This document shows, one piece after another, positions 1-11,390 of a stretch of DNA of 64,000 bases (position 1 is the stretch's first letter; each line of letters starts with the position of its first letter). A model generated the notes under the pieces. The model searched no databases and was not told the origin of the DNA. It was given only the letters and a program-made list of their open reading frames with translations. Source of the stretch: Clitopilus passeckerianus (lineage: Eukaryota > Basidiomycota > Agaricomycetes > Agaricales > Entolomataceae); assembly GCA_944990035.1 (NCBI GenBank), contig CALYLX010000021.1:1-64000 (forward strand), in the 5' to 3' direction. Made by a program: the position numbers and the translations under genes.

Positions 1-247
1 GGGTTCCTCTTTTGGAATGCGGAGTCAGTCCCGAACATCCGGAGAATTCGCACGTGCATTGCCTGTCTCGGCCGAGTCCTTAGATTTTCCGAGCCATCAT
101 TTTACGACCAACCTCCACCATAGCTACTCGTACTACCCACAGTCGTCCTCTTCAATCCCTTAAGGATCCTCCAACACCCTCCAGAACCGCGAAATCATGG
201 TAAAGGACAATATAGATGACCTGGTAAACGTCGTGTAGAGATGCTTG

Positions 248-980
248 ATGTGGAAGACGAGGACGACAGGCTCAAACGGATCGGTGGGTCTTCGAGTCAT
301 GCACCAATCAGGCGAAAGCTAATATCACAAGAATCTTCTCTTTTCAGATTAAACACACCTGGGCAAAGTATTGCACAAGATGGACCTCAGTTACCTTCGG
401 TGACACCTCTAAACCTCACTTCGTCGCTCCCCAAGCGAACGTATGTTCAAATCAAGTCTGCCGTGCCTGCAAATCCCCTAATATTATACACAGTACTCTC
501 TCGTGTGCAAGCCTTTCTACCTATGCGCTGCTTCAAACCAGGATATCACTCGTAAGGCTCAGGAGGATCCAGATAGCGTCAATATGGAGGTCGTTACCGA
601 GACCAGCGACCAGTACATCCAAATGGTACGTCATTCCTGGATCTCTTGTCGTTTAAAGTTTCGCTCATTCCCGTATCCAGAACCTTGGTCTCGGTGTCTA
701 CGAGCAGCGTCGTCAGGGATCCTCAAGCTCCCTTGATCAGGATAAGGAAATGTCGACTTCTAGCTCTTCTTCTGCATCATCTCGTACCCATTCAGACGCT
801 GACGACTCGGACTCCTTTGACTCAGATGAAGACTCTGACGACGCAGAGATCATAACTTGCTTCGTCCCCAGCCGGCCCATTAAACCACTTCCGAAGCGTC
901 GATTGGCTGGACGTCCTCAGATTGTGGTTCTTGGTCAGGGTGATCTCTCTGATCCATCGGTTGCGTCCTCCCAGGAGTAG
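248..980 (+). CDS. hypothetical protein, acidic Ser/Asp-rich C-terminus
   Basis: I do not recognise this gene. Splicing introns at 284-347, 441-493 and 626-680 gives one open frame of about 170 residues ending at TAA-free codons up to the stop at 980. The N-terminal half is ordinary globular-looking sequence (IKHTWAKY, then YSLVCKPFYLCAASNQ). The C-terminal half is low complexity: a serine run, then alternating Asp/Ser, then a basic stretch (PLPKRRLAGRPQ). Such tails are common in nuclear regulatory proteins, but that is only inference. The start is uncertain. ATG 248 is the simplest choice; ATG 197 followed by a very short 39-bp intron would keep the same frame. The neighbouring PLC1 gene starts about 300 bp downstream on the same strand. 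Confidence 0.45.
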
Positions 981-1283
981 GTCTTGTGAACCTAGGTTTT
1001 TCTGTGCTTAGTTACTCTTCGTTCATGCTCTCCTTATGTGGCGTATTATCACCATGTACAGTATTTTGCCTCGTAACGCCAATGTATCTACCAGCAGCTA
1101 CAATTCAATTACTTTACGCTTAATTAACGTGTCGACGTGCCTTGAGTTGTGGACATCCCCATGAGGTGGACTGTGGCTGATCCTGATCAGCATGTTTTAT
1201 GGCTCCACCAATCCATTGCCACCATCATCGATAGCCACCTCGTCGTTCTCTCCATTCAATCCGCAGTCATCTGAATAACAACC

Positions 1284-4200
1284 ATGCACCTCTCACCTAC
1301 GGCTGCTTCGAATTGGGTTCGCAAAGAACGCCGGAAGATTGCTCGACTCTCAGCAGAGATCGTTCGCTCCAGATCGCCCTCTCCCGGGCCGGCTGCCGCA
1401 GGTCAAGTAGTGCCTTCGTCTCAGGCCATTGACGCGTCCGTTCAGCAGGAAGCAGGGGATGGCGCATTGGATATTCCGCAGCTTTTACTGGTGGGGACGG
1501 AGATGACGAAAGTCAGGTCGAGGGAGGAGAAAAGGCGTATGTTTAGGCTCGATCCTGACGAAGGCAAGATCCTTTTCGTGAAAGGTGGCAAAGATGGCGC
1601 GAGTGAGTTTACCGATCTATGACTGGCATTTGTGTCATCTTCCAACCTGTTATAGTCGCAATTGAAAGTATCAAGGAAATACGAAGCGGCGAAGATGCCC
1701 GTTACTATCGTGCTCTATTCAGCTATCCAACGGATACCGAGCATCGATGGATTACGGTCGTCTACATCCTTGACAGCACATACAAGACGCTTCATATGAT
1801 CGCCGATACCGAGGAGATATGCAAGATGTGGGACACTTCCTTCGGAAGCTCTTCTCCATTCGTCAAGGGCTTGTTAGCGGGTTTGGGGATGTTGGAACTC
1901 GGCAGGCGATTTGGGAGAAGCAGTACTGGAAGAGTGCGGATAAGAGTGGGGACCGGAAGTTGAGCTTTGACGAGGTGAAGTGGCTCTGTTGGAGGTTAAA
2001 TGCAAATCTGGAGTCTCAGAATGCCAAGGCTTTGTTTGACGTGAGTTTTCCGTACGCCTTGAGCGGTCTCTTATTCAGATTCTATTACAGGAGAATGACA
2101 TAGGAAAGAAAGGATACCTGGACTTCGCCGAATTCCAGAAGTTCGTCAAGAAACTCAGACGGCGTCCAGAGCTCGAGGAGCTATACAAGAAAATATGTGA
2201 CGATAACGGCGGAAAGCTGGACTTTAACGCATTCTTCAACTTCATGCAGAAAACACAAGGGTACGTTTTATTAATTTCTTCCATGTTATCTCTACTAACG
2301 GTCAAGCTAGTCAACTCTCACAAATGAAGAGCTGGATACCGTTTTCACGAAATATGCCTCTTCCTCGAACGATCCGACAGCCGGACCGCCGACATTCGAC
2401 CTGGAGGCATTCTCTGCTTTCCTTCTTTCTTTCGATAATACAGCATTCGCCCAAAAGGATAGGCAAATCTGGCAGGATATGACCCGGCCCATTTGCGACT
2501 ACTACGTCTCTTCCTCCCACAATACGTACCTCATCGGGCATCAACTCATGGGTGTGAGCACGATTGAGGGATATATCCGTGCACTTCTTCATGGGTGCAG
2601 ATGTGTCGAATGTTGGTCTTCTCACTTTCTATCGTATTCTCGACAATTGACGATTTCCATCCAGTGGATATATACGACGGCAAAGAAGAACCTGTCGTAT
2701 TCCACGGAAAGACCTTCACCTCAGCCGTCACCGTTCGCGATATCTGTACGGCCATATCAAAATACGGTTTCACGACGTCTCCCTACCCAATCATTGTATC
2801 GGCGGAGATACACTGCGGTCTTGCCCAGCAGGATAAGCTCGTGGAGATTATGGCTGAAACCTTTGGGGATAAGCTTGTGAAGGCTCCAGTCGAGGGTCGG
2901 CCGAAGCTGGAACAGCTACCAAGTCCCGAATCTTTGAAAGGGATGATCCTGTTGAAGGTCGGTCGATAATTACTCCCGATGATTTATAGCTGACACCTTT
3001 TACTAGGCGAAGAATCTGTATGTTGTTGCGCAGTTAGACGTCATACGCCTACAGAAAGCCGTCGAGAAACAAGCTGTTCTGGACGCTGAGACCTCCTCGT
3101 CTTCTGAGGATGAGGAATTTGAGGAGTCAATCAAGGCAAAGCTCAAGGAGAAATGGCTTTGGTCTCCGCGGCAAGCCAACAACCTCCACGCTCGAAGAGA
3201 AGAGGGCTTCCTTCAACAAAGCACTGATGTCCCTTTCCTTGCATCTCTTCTCGTATACACCGTCGGGATCAAGTGTCACGGATTCGACGGGACTATCGAA
3301 TATGAACCAGAATACATGTTCTCCCTCTCTGAATCTCAGGCCAATCGCATGATTGCGAAAGCCGGCAGTAAACAGGAGGCTACCCGCCGATGCGGCGAAG
3401 AGTGTCGATGGATTGCGGAACCTTATACGACATACTCGAAGCTGTATGGTCAGGATTTATCCGAAGGGGCTTAGGTTCGACTCGAGTAACTATGAGCCCA
3501 ACCGGTTCTGGGCAGCTGGCGCACAAGTCGTCGCAGTTAACTGGCAAACTTTCGGTATGTTTTGGTTAGTGTCAGGATTATCATGTGCTTACCGACGCGA
3601 TTTCAGATATTGGTTACATGATGACGCAGGCCATGTTCCTACGTAACGGAAGAGCTGGCTATGTTCTCAAGCCATTAGCACTCCGTGAGTCGGAAGAGGC
3701 CTTGCTGGGAAAGAGGACGAATCACGTCTTTGAGGTCACGGTGTGTAGGGGTTTGCATTGCGAACTACCAAGTATATTGACTTCACCCAACCTCAGATTA
3801 TATCAGCGCAGCAACTCCCTCGCCTGAAGGACGAGATCGGTCAAGAGATTGTTGAGAAGTCGGTGGTAGATCCCTCCGTACGGGTTACGCTTCATATTCC
3901 GGATTGGAATCATTCACCGCTGCCGGCGGATGGGATAACTATAACTGGATCCGTCGGTAGTGGCCAGGTCTCCAAAGAAGCCTCCTCCCTTCCGACATCA
4001 GGTGCATCTGCAAAGAATGCACATACCGCTGTTCGAATGGTAAGCGCTCAAACGAAGCTAATCAAGAACAACGGGTTCAACCCGGTCTGGCAAGATACGC
4101 TCTCGCTCCCGTTTGACTGTGTCGGCGGGAAAGAAATGCAGGATCTCATCTTCGTGGAGTTCAGAGTTCTCCAAGAGGGCAAGGATGGCCACGACGATAG

Positions 4201-4397
4201 ACCAATTGCGAGTTACTTCACGCCACTCTCTTGCCTACAACCTGGTTAGTTGTTCACGATTTCCACAACACACTACTTGAATACTGACTACCTCCTCCCA
4301 AGGTTATCGCCATCTTCCCTTACACGACACACAACTTATGCCGTATCTGTTCTCAACACTTTTCATCGAATCCAATGTTCGCGAGCAAAGTCACTAG
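1284..4397 (+). CDS. PLC1: phosphoinositide-specific phospholipase C (PLC-delta type)
   Basis: This enzyme cleaves PIP2 to diacylglycerol and IP3 at the plasma membrane. Nine exons encode about 900 residues in the canonical order: PH-like region (residues ~70-200), EF-hands ([14 protein letters not shown] and [12 protein letters not shown]), PLC-X with the first catalytic His ([12 protein letters not shown]) and second His ([11 protein letters not shown]), an acidic linker ([12 protein letters not shown]), PLC-Y ([33 protein letters not shown]) and a C2 domain ending in [20 protein letters not shown]. Introns: 1603-1655, 2041-2090, 2261-2310, 2612-2664, 2958-3006, 3555-3606, 3741-3796, 4245-4302. 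The frame breaks at about 1839 (one C missing in CCC before [11 protein letters not shown]), at the exon 3 donor near 2260 (one G missing), and between about 3353 and 3420. All domains and catalytic residues are otherwise present, so sequence errors are more likely than gene death. Confidence 0.9.
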
Positions 4398-5039
4398 CTA
4401 AAGACTGGCACATTAAATCCTGTACCTCTATATGTATCGAGTCTATCTCACAACTGGGTTGCCATTGGTGTCGTATTACCTGACCGCCCATCTATCTCAT
4501 CAAGCTGCCCAAGACGCTGACGGCACCCAGAGCTTTTCCATCACTGGGCGTTTTAGTAATAATATCCTACGGCGCCATTATCGAAGTTGCAGCGTCACTT
4601 TATGACCAGCCTCGTTCTAAAATCAGGCTGCCCGCAGTGATCTGAATCCGGGGTATATCCCATTTACATTCCTCCCCAGACGATGTCGTAAATTCAGACC
4701 AGGTTAGCTATGAAAATACCTTGTAGATGATATGCATCGATAGCCGGGAAATATTTCAATGGATCCATCAGTAGCTTCTGTGCTTATCACGACGGTTTAC
4801 AGGGTTGTCACTTCATGTCCAGCACTCTATCGTTCCGCTGGCAGTCTCGTCTTTCATCCCTGAGTATTGAACGTGTGGGTACTGATGACGAATCAGGCTA
4901 GACCGCGTTTCATTAAGTGGTTGCAAGAAGTTGTAACTTGTCAACAACGTTGACGCCACTTGTAACAGTTTCTAAGCCGAAATAGCCTGCAGGCCAAAGC
5001 AAGGCATCCGCTCTTTCTCTCCTCTTTCCTCATACCTCG
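4398..5039. other. intergenic, PLC1 3' flank and 7TM gene promoter
   Basis: I see no coding frame, RNA gene or repeat in these 640 bases. The last few hundred bases should hold the promoter of the 7TM gene; no clear TATA box is visible. Confidence 0.4.
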
Positions 5040-6105
5040 ATGGGTGGATCAAGCGACTTGCAGCTGGAGAGGTCGCTTTACTTCGGGGTTATCTTTATGT
5101 CAATATGCTACGGTACAGTTTGATTTTTCTTGGTATATGACTTCGAATTGATCATGATATCGTAGGCTTTGAACTTTATATGTTCGGGCACACCTTCAAT
5201 CGTTACTGCCACTTACCTCCAAAATCTCGGAAAGTGAGGACATGGTACATGGCTATTTCGTCCCTCTCGGTCTGTTTAACGGCTATCGTCGTTTTCAACA
5301 ATGTTGTTTTCATGGAATTCATGTGGATTGAACATCGGGATGTAGACGGTGGGCCTCTTGGATATCTTGCCGCCAACAGCTACGTTTGGTGGCAAACACT
5401 TGGAACTGCGGCAAATCAGGTAACGAATTTTCTTGGAGATGCAGTTCTGGTACGTTTCTTCCCTACCAGCACACCGCCGTTCTTCATTCGACAGTTCCTG
5501 GTCACACAGATCTATCGTTGCTTCATACTTTGGCACAGGAACTGGAAGATTATTGCCGTACCTTTGGCATTATATATCTCTTCTATTGGTGAGCAGCTAT
5601 TTCTTCTCCGAATTTCGTGCGCTTATCTATGCTCAGTAATGGCCTTGATCATGTTAGTACAAAGCGCATCACCAGGTAGCGACTTCTTCAAAGGCAATGC
5701 TGTGAACTTCGGTGTGCTTTGGGCTAGCCTTTCTGTCTCGGTCAACATCATCGTCACAGCAGCAATCGTTGTTTCTCTATATCAGATTCGACGCGAGCTC
5801 AAAGGGCATCTACCGGATGACACATTAGATCTCTACACTGGGGTTTCCGCCGTTCTCATAGAATCGGCTTTACCTTTCAGCATTCTCGGGATACTGTTCG
5901 CCATCACATATGGGAAGCGTCTGCCCGTAAGCCCAGCATTCTTATTCGTATGGGCGACATTCTGCGTACGTGGTTTTAACAAACTCTCATTGTGTCACCC
6001 GCGAGAAGTAACTACATTGAACAGGCATTATCTCCTCAATTCATAATCTTCCGGGTAATGAGTGGTTCATCTTGGGCAAATGAACCAGTCTCCCATGAAT
6101 CCTGA
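5040..6105 (+). CDS. seven-transmembrane protein, basidiomycete-specific family
   Basis: A predicted integral membrane protein of about 280 residues, with an extracellular-type N-terminus (MGGSSDLQLERSLYFG) and about seven hydrophobic segments. Introns at 5113-5165, 5450-5508, 5589-5636 and 5968-6025 restore a single frame. The last segment, ALSPQFIIFRVMSG, together with the motif TGVSAVLIESALPFSI, matches a large expanded family of Agaricomycete 7TM proteins whose ligand and function are unknown. Topology resembles a G-protein-coupled receptor, but no experimentally characterised family motif is visible. A receptor or sensor role is inference. The gene shows no frame damage although it lies between two genes that do. 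Confidence 0.7.
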
Positions 6106-6437
6106 GTGATTTTAAAGCAATTGGTCGACTCACGACGGGGTTAGTCGATGTGAAGCGGCCGAAGATATTGAAATGACGGACCGTACATCACTTGAGTCTG
6201 GGGTAGATAGAATCCCGTGATTTACTTCCTAGTAATCAGGAATAGGTGTAAAATAGCATAGTCTGACTAAAGTTGAAGCGCCTTCATCTTGGCCGGATGC
6301 ACTGCGGGTGCAGTCATCACTTGAACTTGAAAGGTTTTTGCGATTTTGGGGAAAGGGTGTGGGGAACCGGCTAGCTTAGTTCCCGGTCCCAACGATCATA
6401 TAACCGGACCAGCCAGTCCTCGTTCTCAATCACCACC
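6106..6437. other. intergenic, thiolase promoter region
   Basis: No gene or repeat seen. It contains the 3' flank of the 7TM gene and the promoter of the thiolase. I found no oleate-response-like inverted CGG motif that I would trust. Confidence 0.35.
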
Positions 6438-7825
6438 ATGTCCTCCAGCGCTCAAACATCCTCGGCCAGGTCTCGTATTCTGCAGAAACACGACAACGAC
6501 GTTGTTGTCTGCTGCGCTCTTCGTACAGCCATCACGAAGGGCAAGAAGGGTGGATTCAAGGACACCCAACCCGAGCTGCTGCTTTCCCATGTCCTTCGTG
6601 CCGTTTATACTCAGACTGGACTAGACCCCACCTTCATTGAGGACATCGCGGTCGGAAACGTTCTACCCGCTGGCGGAGGAGCTACTGCTGCCCGTATGGC
6701 TGCGCTGCATGCCGGGATTCCCGACACCACCTCCGTCAACACTGTGAACCGACAATGCTCATCTGGTCTTTCTGCAATTAACCAAATTGCGAATGAGATT
6801 ATCGCTGGCCAAATCGACATTGGAATTGGTAAGTCGTTTTAAAGTGACCGAAGGATGCCCTCGCTAACCGTACGAACTATCGCAGGTGCCGGTGCCGAGT
6901 CCATGACCCTACACAACGGAAACAGACCTAGCAAATACTCTGACGAGGTCTTGCAAAACCAGGAGGCTAAGGATTGCACTATTCCTATGGGAATCACCTC
7001 CGAGAACGTCGCCTCCGACTACAAGCTCTCGCGTCAGGCTCAAGACGCGTTCGCTGCCGCATCGTACCAGAAGGCTGCTGCTGCCTCCAAGCTCGGAAAG
7101 TTCAAGGCAGAGATCCTACCTGTCAAGGCGAAGGTCATCGACGAGAAAACGGGCGCTGTGAAGGAGATTCTGGTCGACCATGATGATGGAATCCGGGAGG
7201 GTGTCACCGCCGAATCGTTAGCCAAGCTGAAGCCTGCTTTCTCCAAGGAGGGTTCGACCCATGCAGGAAACGCTTCACAGGTGTCAGACGGTGCAGCAGC
7301 TGTACTTCTGGCTCGTCGTTCGACTGCTCAGAGGCTGGGTCTTCCTATCCTCGGCAAGTTCGTCGCCGCAACGACTGCTGGTGTTCCTCCAAGGATCATG
7401 GGTGTCGGTCCTGGCTATGCTATTCCCAAGGTGCGTTCTACGCTTCGGAAATAGTTTCATTCATACTAATGATGTTCTCGTTCAGCTTTTGCAAAAGCTT
7501 GACCTCGCCCTCACCGATGTCGACTTCTTCGAAATTAACGAAGCTTTCGCCAGTCAAGCGCTATGGTCTATCCAGCACATCGGATTCCAATGGAGAAAGT
7601 CAATGTACACGGCGGTGCTATCGCAATTGGTCACCCTCTTGGCTGCAGTACGTTCCTTTCTCAGGCATCTCCAAGTAACGTACTGATTTATCTTCAATAG
7701 CTGGTGCTCGACAGGTTGCCACCGGTTACAACATTGCACGAACATATGGTGCAAAGGTCTTCGTCACCAGCATGTGCATGGGCAGCGGAATGGGCATGGC
7801 CGCCCTCTTCGTCAGCGAACTGTAG
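6438..7825 (+). CDS. POT1: 3-ketoacyl-CoA thiolase (acetyl-CoA acyltransferase), peroxisomal type
   Basis: This enzyme catalyses the last step of fatty-acid beta-oxidation, splitting 3-ketoacyl-CoA with CoA to acetyl-CoA. The product is about 407 residues, the usual length. Visible motifs: the nucleophile Cys in NTVNRQCSSGLSA, the NEAFASQA motif, the catalytic His in GGAIAIGHPLGCTGARQ and the second Cys in SMCMGSGMGMA. The N-terminus (residues 1-30, with RILQKHDNDVV) is compatible with a PTS2-like or cleaved leader, but I do not see a clean PTS2. Introns: 6829-6885, 7431-7485 and 7648-7700. Exon 3 as given is one base short: at 7587-7588 the run should be CCC so that GFPMEKVNVHGGAIA is read. 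Without it the catalytic His is out of frame, so this is probably a sequence error. Confidence 0.93.
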
Positions 7826-8188
7826 CAATATCTGATATTCATGTGTTCTATAACCACCTCCAAAATCTACTACCATCGTTATGGGGAAATATATATCTAA
7901 TGTTTATATGTATACGCTAGCCAAGAATTTTGGAGGAAAGAGTCGAAAAATAGTACGGAATAAATGAGGTATATAAGATATGAGATCCAGGTCAACAAGA
8001 CGGAGACTATAAAATACACGGGTTTTGATAGGTAGAGAGCGTGTCGTGATAGGTATGGGTAAGAGTACAAGAGAGCAGGAGCAAGGACAAAGAGCGATAG
8101 GACGGATAGTGTGAAAGCAATACAGGAATGAATGTGTGGATGTATGGTTGTTGCTCCGGTTAGTGGCGGAGATGATATGCAGTGTGGG
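7826..8188. other. convergent 3' flanks
   Basis: This is the gap between the thiolase stop and the stop of the minus-strand gene. It is AT-rich (for example gaaatatatatctaatg) and likely holds both 3' UTRs and polyadenylation sites. No gene seen. Confidence 0.4.
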
Positions 8189-9211
8189 CTAGTTGCTAGC
8201 TGTTGTGGTATTGGGATGCGAACCCAAGAAAGGGAAGGGAACTCTTGAAGCCCCTGATGATAGAGTCGTTGATGGAGTCAAAGGTGATGATGGTCCACTG
8301 AGGCCCGAAGTGGTGGGCGCTGCGGAGGTAGGCTCGGCGGTGGTGATTCGGCGAGTGGTGGCGGCGGCAATTCGGTGGGTTTTGCTGTACCGCCGGCCTT
8401 TCTGTGTCTTCTTTCGTTCCCGACGGGGAGAAGTAGGTGCTAGCTCTTCATCGCTTGAACCGCAGATGGTGCGGTCTGAGTCTGACTCGTAGTCCTGGGA
8501 GGTAGAAAGGGGTGTCGCAGGTATGGCAGGTGACTCCGCGGGCATAGACCGAGGAGATTTGGAAACATGTGCTGTTTCGGCGTCACCATCAGTGGGGGAT
8601 GATGAGCGCTTTGAAGGAACGGATAGGGTGGATAGGGTTGTGACCACGGGGCAGAATGACTTGAACGAAATTGGGAGCTCAAGCGCGGTCGAGTTTTAGG
8701 GGACGCGCCACGGATGGTGCCCTCAAGTGTGGGTGATGACCACTGGGTGTTGTTGGTCAACACAGACAGAGCCTGCTCCGTGAGAGAAGGCTCCATGTAT
8801 TCCAGCTCGCTGAGAGACGCGAAGGATTGAGCGCGGAAAGACGGAGGAATAGTGCAGGTCGGAGGTAGCCCTGGTGGGGACCATGGCATCTTGACATCCT
8901 ACACGAGCGCTGTTAGGCACAATACACGCTCGGCATTCGATATTACATACCCTCCATGATAGGCCATCGAGGTCACTGAACTCGACCTTGACGGATTGGA
9001 AAGACTGGAAAAGTATCTGACGTTGCTCCTATGTGGCGTAAGTAAGCAATGGGAGACGTTTCTCAGCAAGGAGAAAAAGACGAACCGGTGTAATTTTGAG
9101 AGCTTCCGCTTCTTCCATGCGCTGCTCATTTTCAATCTCGAGAAGTCGCTGCCTCCGCTGGGCAGCACGAGACTGTTCAGAGTTTGAATAGGGTCGTAGG
9201 ACTGAGGTCAT
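8189..9211 (-). CDS. hypothetical Ser/Pro/Thr-rich protein
   Basis: Family not recognised. Exon 1 (9211-9086) encodes a basic, helical N-terminus (SEQSRAAQRRQRLLEIENEQ), exon 2 is 9028-8951, and exon 3 runs from 8898 to the stop. The remainder is low-complexity Ser/Pro/Thr with basic patches (RRERKKTQKGRR) that could act as a nuclear localisation signal. The reading frame changes at the GGGG run at 8648-8651 (CCCC on the coding strand). Adding one C joins FRSSHSAP to VVTTLSTLSVPSKRSSS and gives about 300 residues. Both flanking frames are open and compositionally alike, so I read this as one gene with a one-base loss. The alternative is two overlapping spurious frames. Confidence 0.55.
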
Positions 9212-9588
9212 GATGTCCAGGTAAGAAAATGAAGCAAGGGACGCTTCAGACGTCGTTCAGAGATGAGTTCGTGACAATAGATATATGTTCTAAGCAATAG
9301 ATAGCACAGTTAGGGGCGCGAAAGCGTGAAGGCAAAGGTTTAGGAGGGAAGGGTGGTCGAGTGGCTAAACCTTGAAGGAGAAGGAAATTCCAAAGCTGCC
9401 ATGGCCCCAAGTCTCGTGACTCGATTACGCTTTGAAACTCAGACGCCAACAAGCTCACGTCGTCACGGTTACAACGATCTCGTTGATGGAGATCATCCCA
9501 GGCGAGGAAACACCGAGCAGGTTGACAGGACATGGGAAGCGAAAGTAATGCTACGCCTCTTATTGGCTGTTTATTTCTAATCTGGCAA

Positions 9589-9671
9589 GTCCTTGTCGAT
9601 TAGTGGTTAAATCATCTCGTTGTGGCATTGCTAGCTCCGAGAAGCCGGAAGTTCGAATCCTCCCTGGGACA
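9589..9671 (+). tRNA. tRNA-His (GTG) with an 11-nt intron
   Basis: The sequence folds as a cloverleaf. The acceptor stem GTCCTTG/CTGGGAC has one T-T mismatch. The D-arm is GATT/AATC with AGTGGTTA in the loop. The anticodon stem is TCTCG/CGAGA with loop TTGTGG and anticodon GTG, and the T-loop is TTCGAAT. Eleven extra bases after position 37 fit the canonical position of a nuclear tRNA intron. The T-stem has one A-C mismatch. The A box (TTAGTGG) and B box (GTTCGAATCC) are both present. The mismatches leave some doubt whether it is functional. Confidence 0.7.
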
Positions 9672-9867
9672 ATATTTTTGATTTATTTTCGGCCCTGACG
9701 TAGTTTTGAATCCTCCAACGAGACCGCACCATTTGAACCTGTACTTCCACCTTCTTCCTCCCCGCGGCCGAAGATATATATCACTTTGACATTGACAATC
9801 CTGAACAGCCAAAAAACTGTACAGAGCCTGACTCAACATCAGCAAATACAGCCAACTGAACCGGTTC

Positions 9868-11224
9868 ATGTCACTTCGACTCATTCAAGCGCTTCCGGCG
9901 TGTCGTAATCCCGGTATATCACTTGGCCCAATTTCGAGATATCTACATTATTCAACACCTGCCTCTTCAAACACGCAGAAATCACGCAAAATGGGTAAAG
10001 GCAAATCACGCACGCCTCCTGAAGAAAACCTTTACTTGCCAACACCACCATCGACATTACCGATCGTGGACACACATACGCACTTAGCCGCAACATACGA
10101 ATTCTACCGTACAAGATACAAGGAAGGAAAGCTTCTGGATGCCTTCGAGTTTGCCAGGAAGATGTACGAGGGCCGGAACGTAACATCCATTGTGGATGTC
10201 TGGTGCGAAGCTCCAGTGCGGAAGGCTCTGTACAAGGAGTTCGCAGACAGTGCTATAAACGAAGAAGATAGACGGACAAAATGGAACGGAATAGAATACT
10301 GGTTTGCTATAGGTGTGTTTCCTGTTTGCACTGGTCGCCGAACAGCTAGTTAACATCCGTGTGGCCTAGGTGTTCACCCGTAAATCTTCCAAATCACACG
10401 CCCTTTGAAAAAGCTCATACTTTCTTGTTAACAGACACGAAGCAAAATCTTACAACGACGAGGTAGAGAAAGACTTGTGAGTAGCTGTCGCCGATCATCT
10501 ACGGGAAGCATCTGACGTTCCTTCAGGCTTGAAGCAATGGAGCATCCCCGATGCGTGAGCTGGGGCGAGATGGGACTGGACTACCACTACGACCTCTCCC
10601 GAGGGAGATTCAACGCGAAGTCTTCGCACGCCAGCTCCGACATGCGGTGAGGTTAGGCAAGCCCTTGACTATCCATACCCGAGAAGCAGAAGAGGATACC
10701 GAGAGGATTCTGAAGGAGGAAGTACCGAAGGATCACAAGGTTAGCTTTCGTCTCTCAGCATTCCAGGCGCAGTTTCTAAACTGATGTCTCAACAGATCCA
10801 TATACACTGTTTCACGGATACGCCTGAGTTCGCTGGACGTCTGCTTGAACATTTCCTAACCTGTTCATTGGCATCACTGGTACGCCTTTCTCGTCCCACT
10901 CTTATCCGGGCTTGACTCTAACTATATCCCAAAGGTGTCATTACCTACGGTTCTAACGAGAACACCTCGAACGTCATCCGTAACATGGTCGCCGCGAACC
11001 CCGAGGCTCCTCTGCGAATCGTCTTAGAGACCGACGCACCTTATATGGTTCCGGGGAACATCTACGAATCACTCAAAGACATGAAGGGTAGACTCCCGAT
11101 CTGTCACACGGCTATGGTGCCTTGGACGGCCCAGTTCGTGGCGAATGTTGCTGGAGAGGGCTGGACTGCCGATAGGGTTATGCAGGAGTCGATAGAGAAT
11201 GCGAAGTCGGTGTACGGGATTTAG
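9868..11224 (+). CDS. TatD-family metal-dependent hydrolase (putative DNase)
   Basis: A TIM-barrel amidohydrolase of the TatD/YcfH family, which removes nucleotides from DNA 3' ends in characterised members. Metal and active-site motifs are in order: VDTHTHLA, IGVHPHEAKSY, SWGEMGLDYHYD, TIHTREAEED, IHIHCFTD and VLETDAPYM. The first about 40 residues (MSLRLIQALPACRNPG...RYLHYST) look like a mitochondrial presequence; a second ATG at 9991 (MGKGKSR) would remove it. Exons: 9868-10312, 10370-10379 (only 10 nt), 10435-10476, 10527-10739, 10796-10879, 10935-11224. Two one-base losses in C runs (10598-10600 and 10855-10856) must be repaired to read LSPREIQREVF and EHFPNLFIGITG. Every motif survives, so sequence error is likely. 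Confidence 0.85.
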
Positions 11225-11390
11225 AGTTCCTGCTAGTAGTAGATTGAGGGTTACCTTGAGATGATGTTCTTCACAGATAGTAGAGAATCTCTAGATCTTC
11301 GGTTTTGACTTTAACATCGTCGTGCATTCCTGAGTAATATCGAATACAAAGGTACAACTACATCATACATATCCATCCCCTCATGCACCC

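Noticed and set aside
9352..9440. tRNA-Ser/Leu-like A box (ggtcgagtggctaaa)
   Set aside because: No T-arm or B box follows, and no anticodon stem with T33 can be formed.
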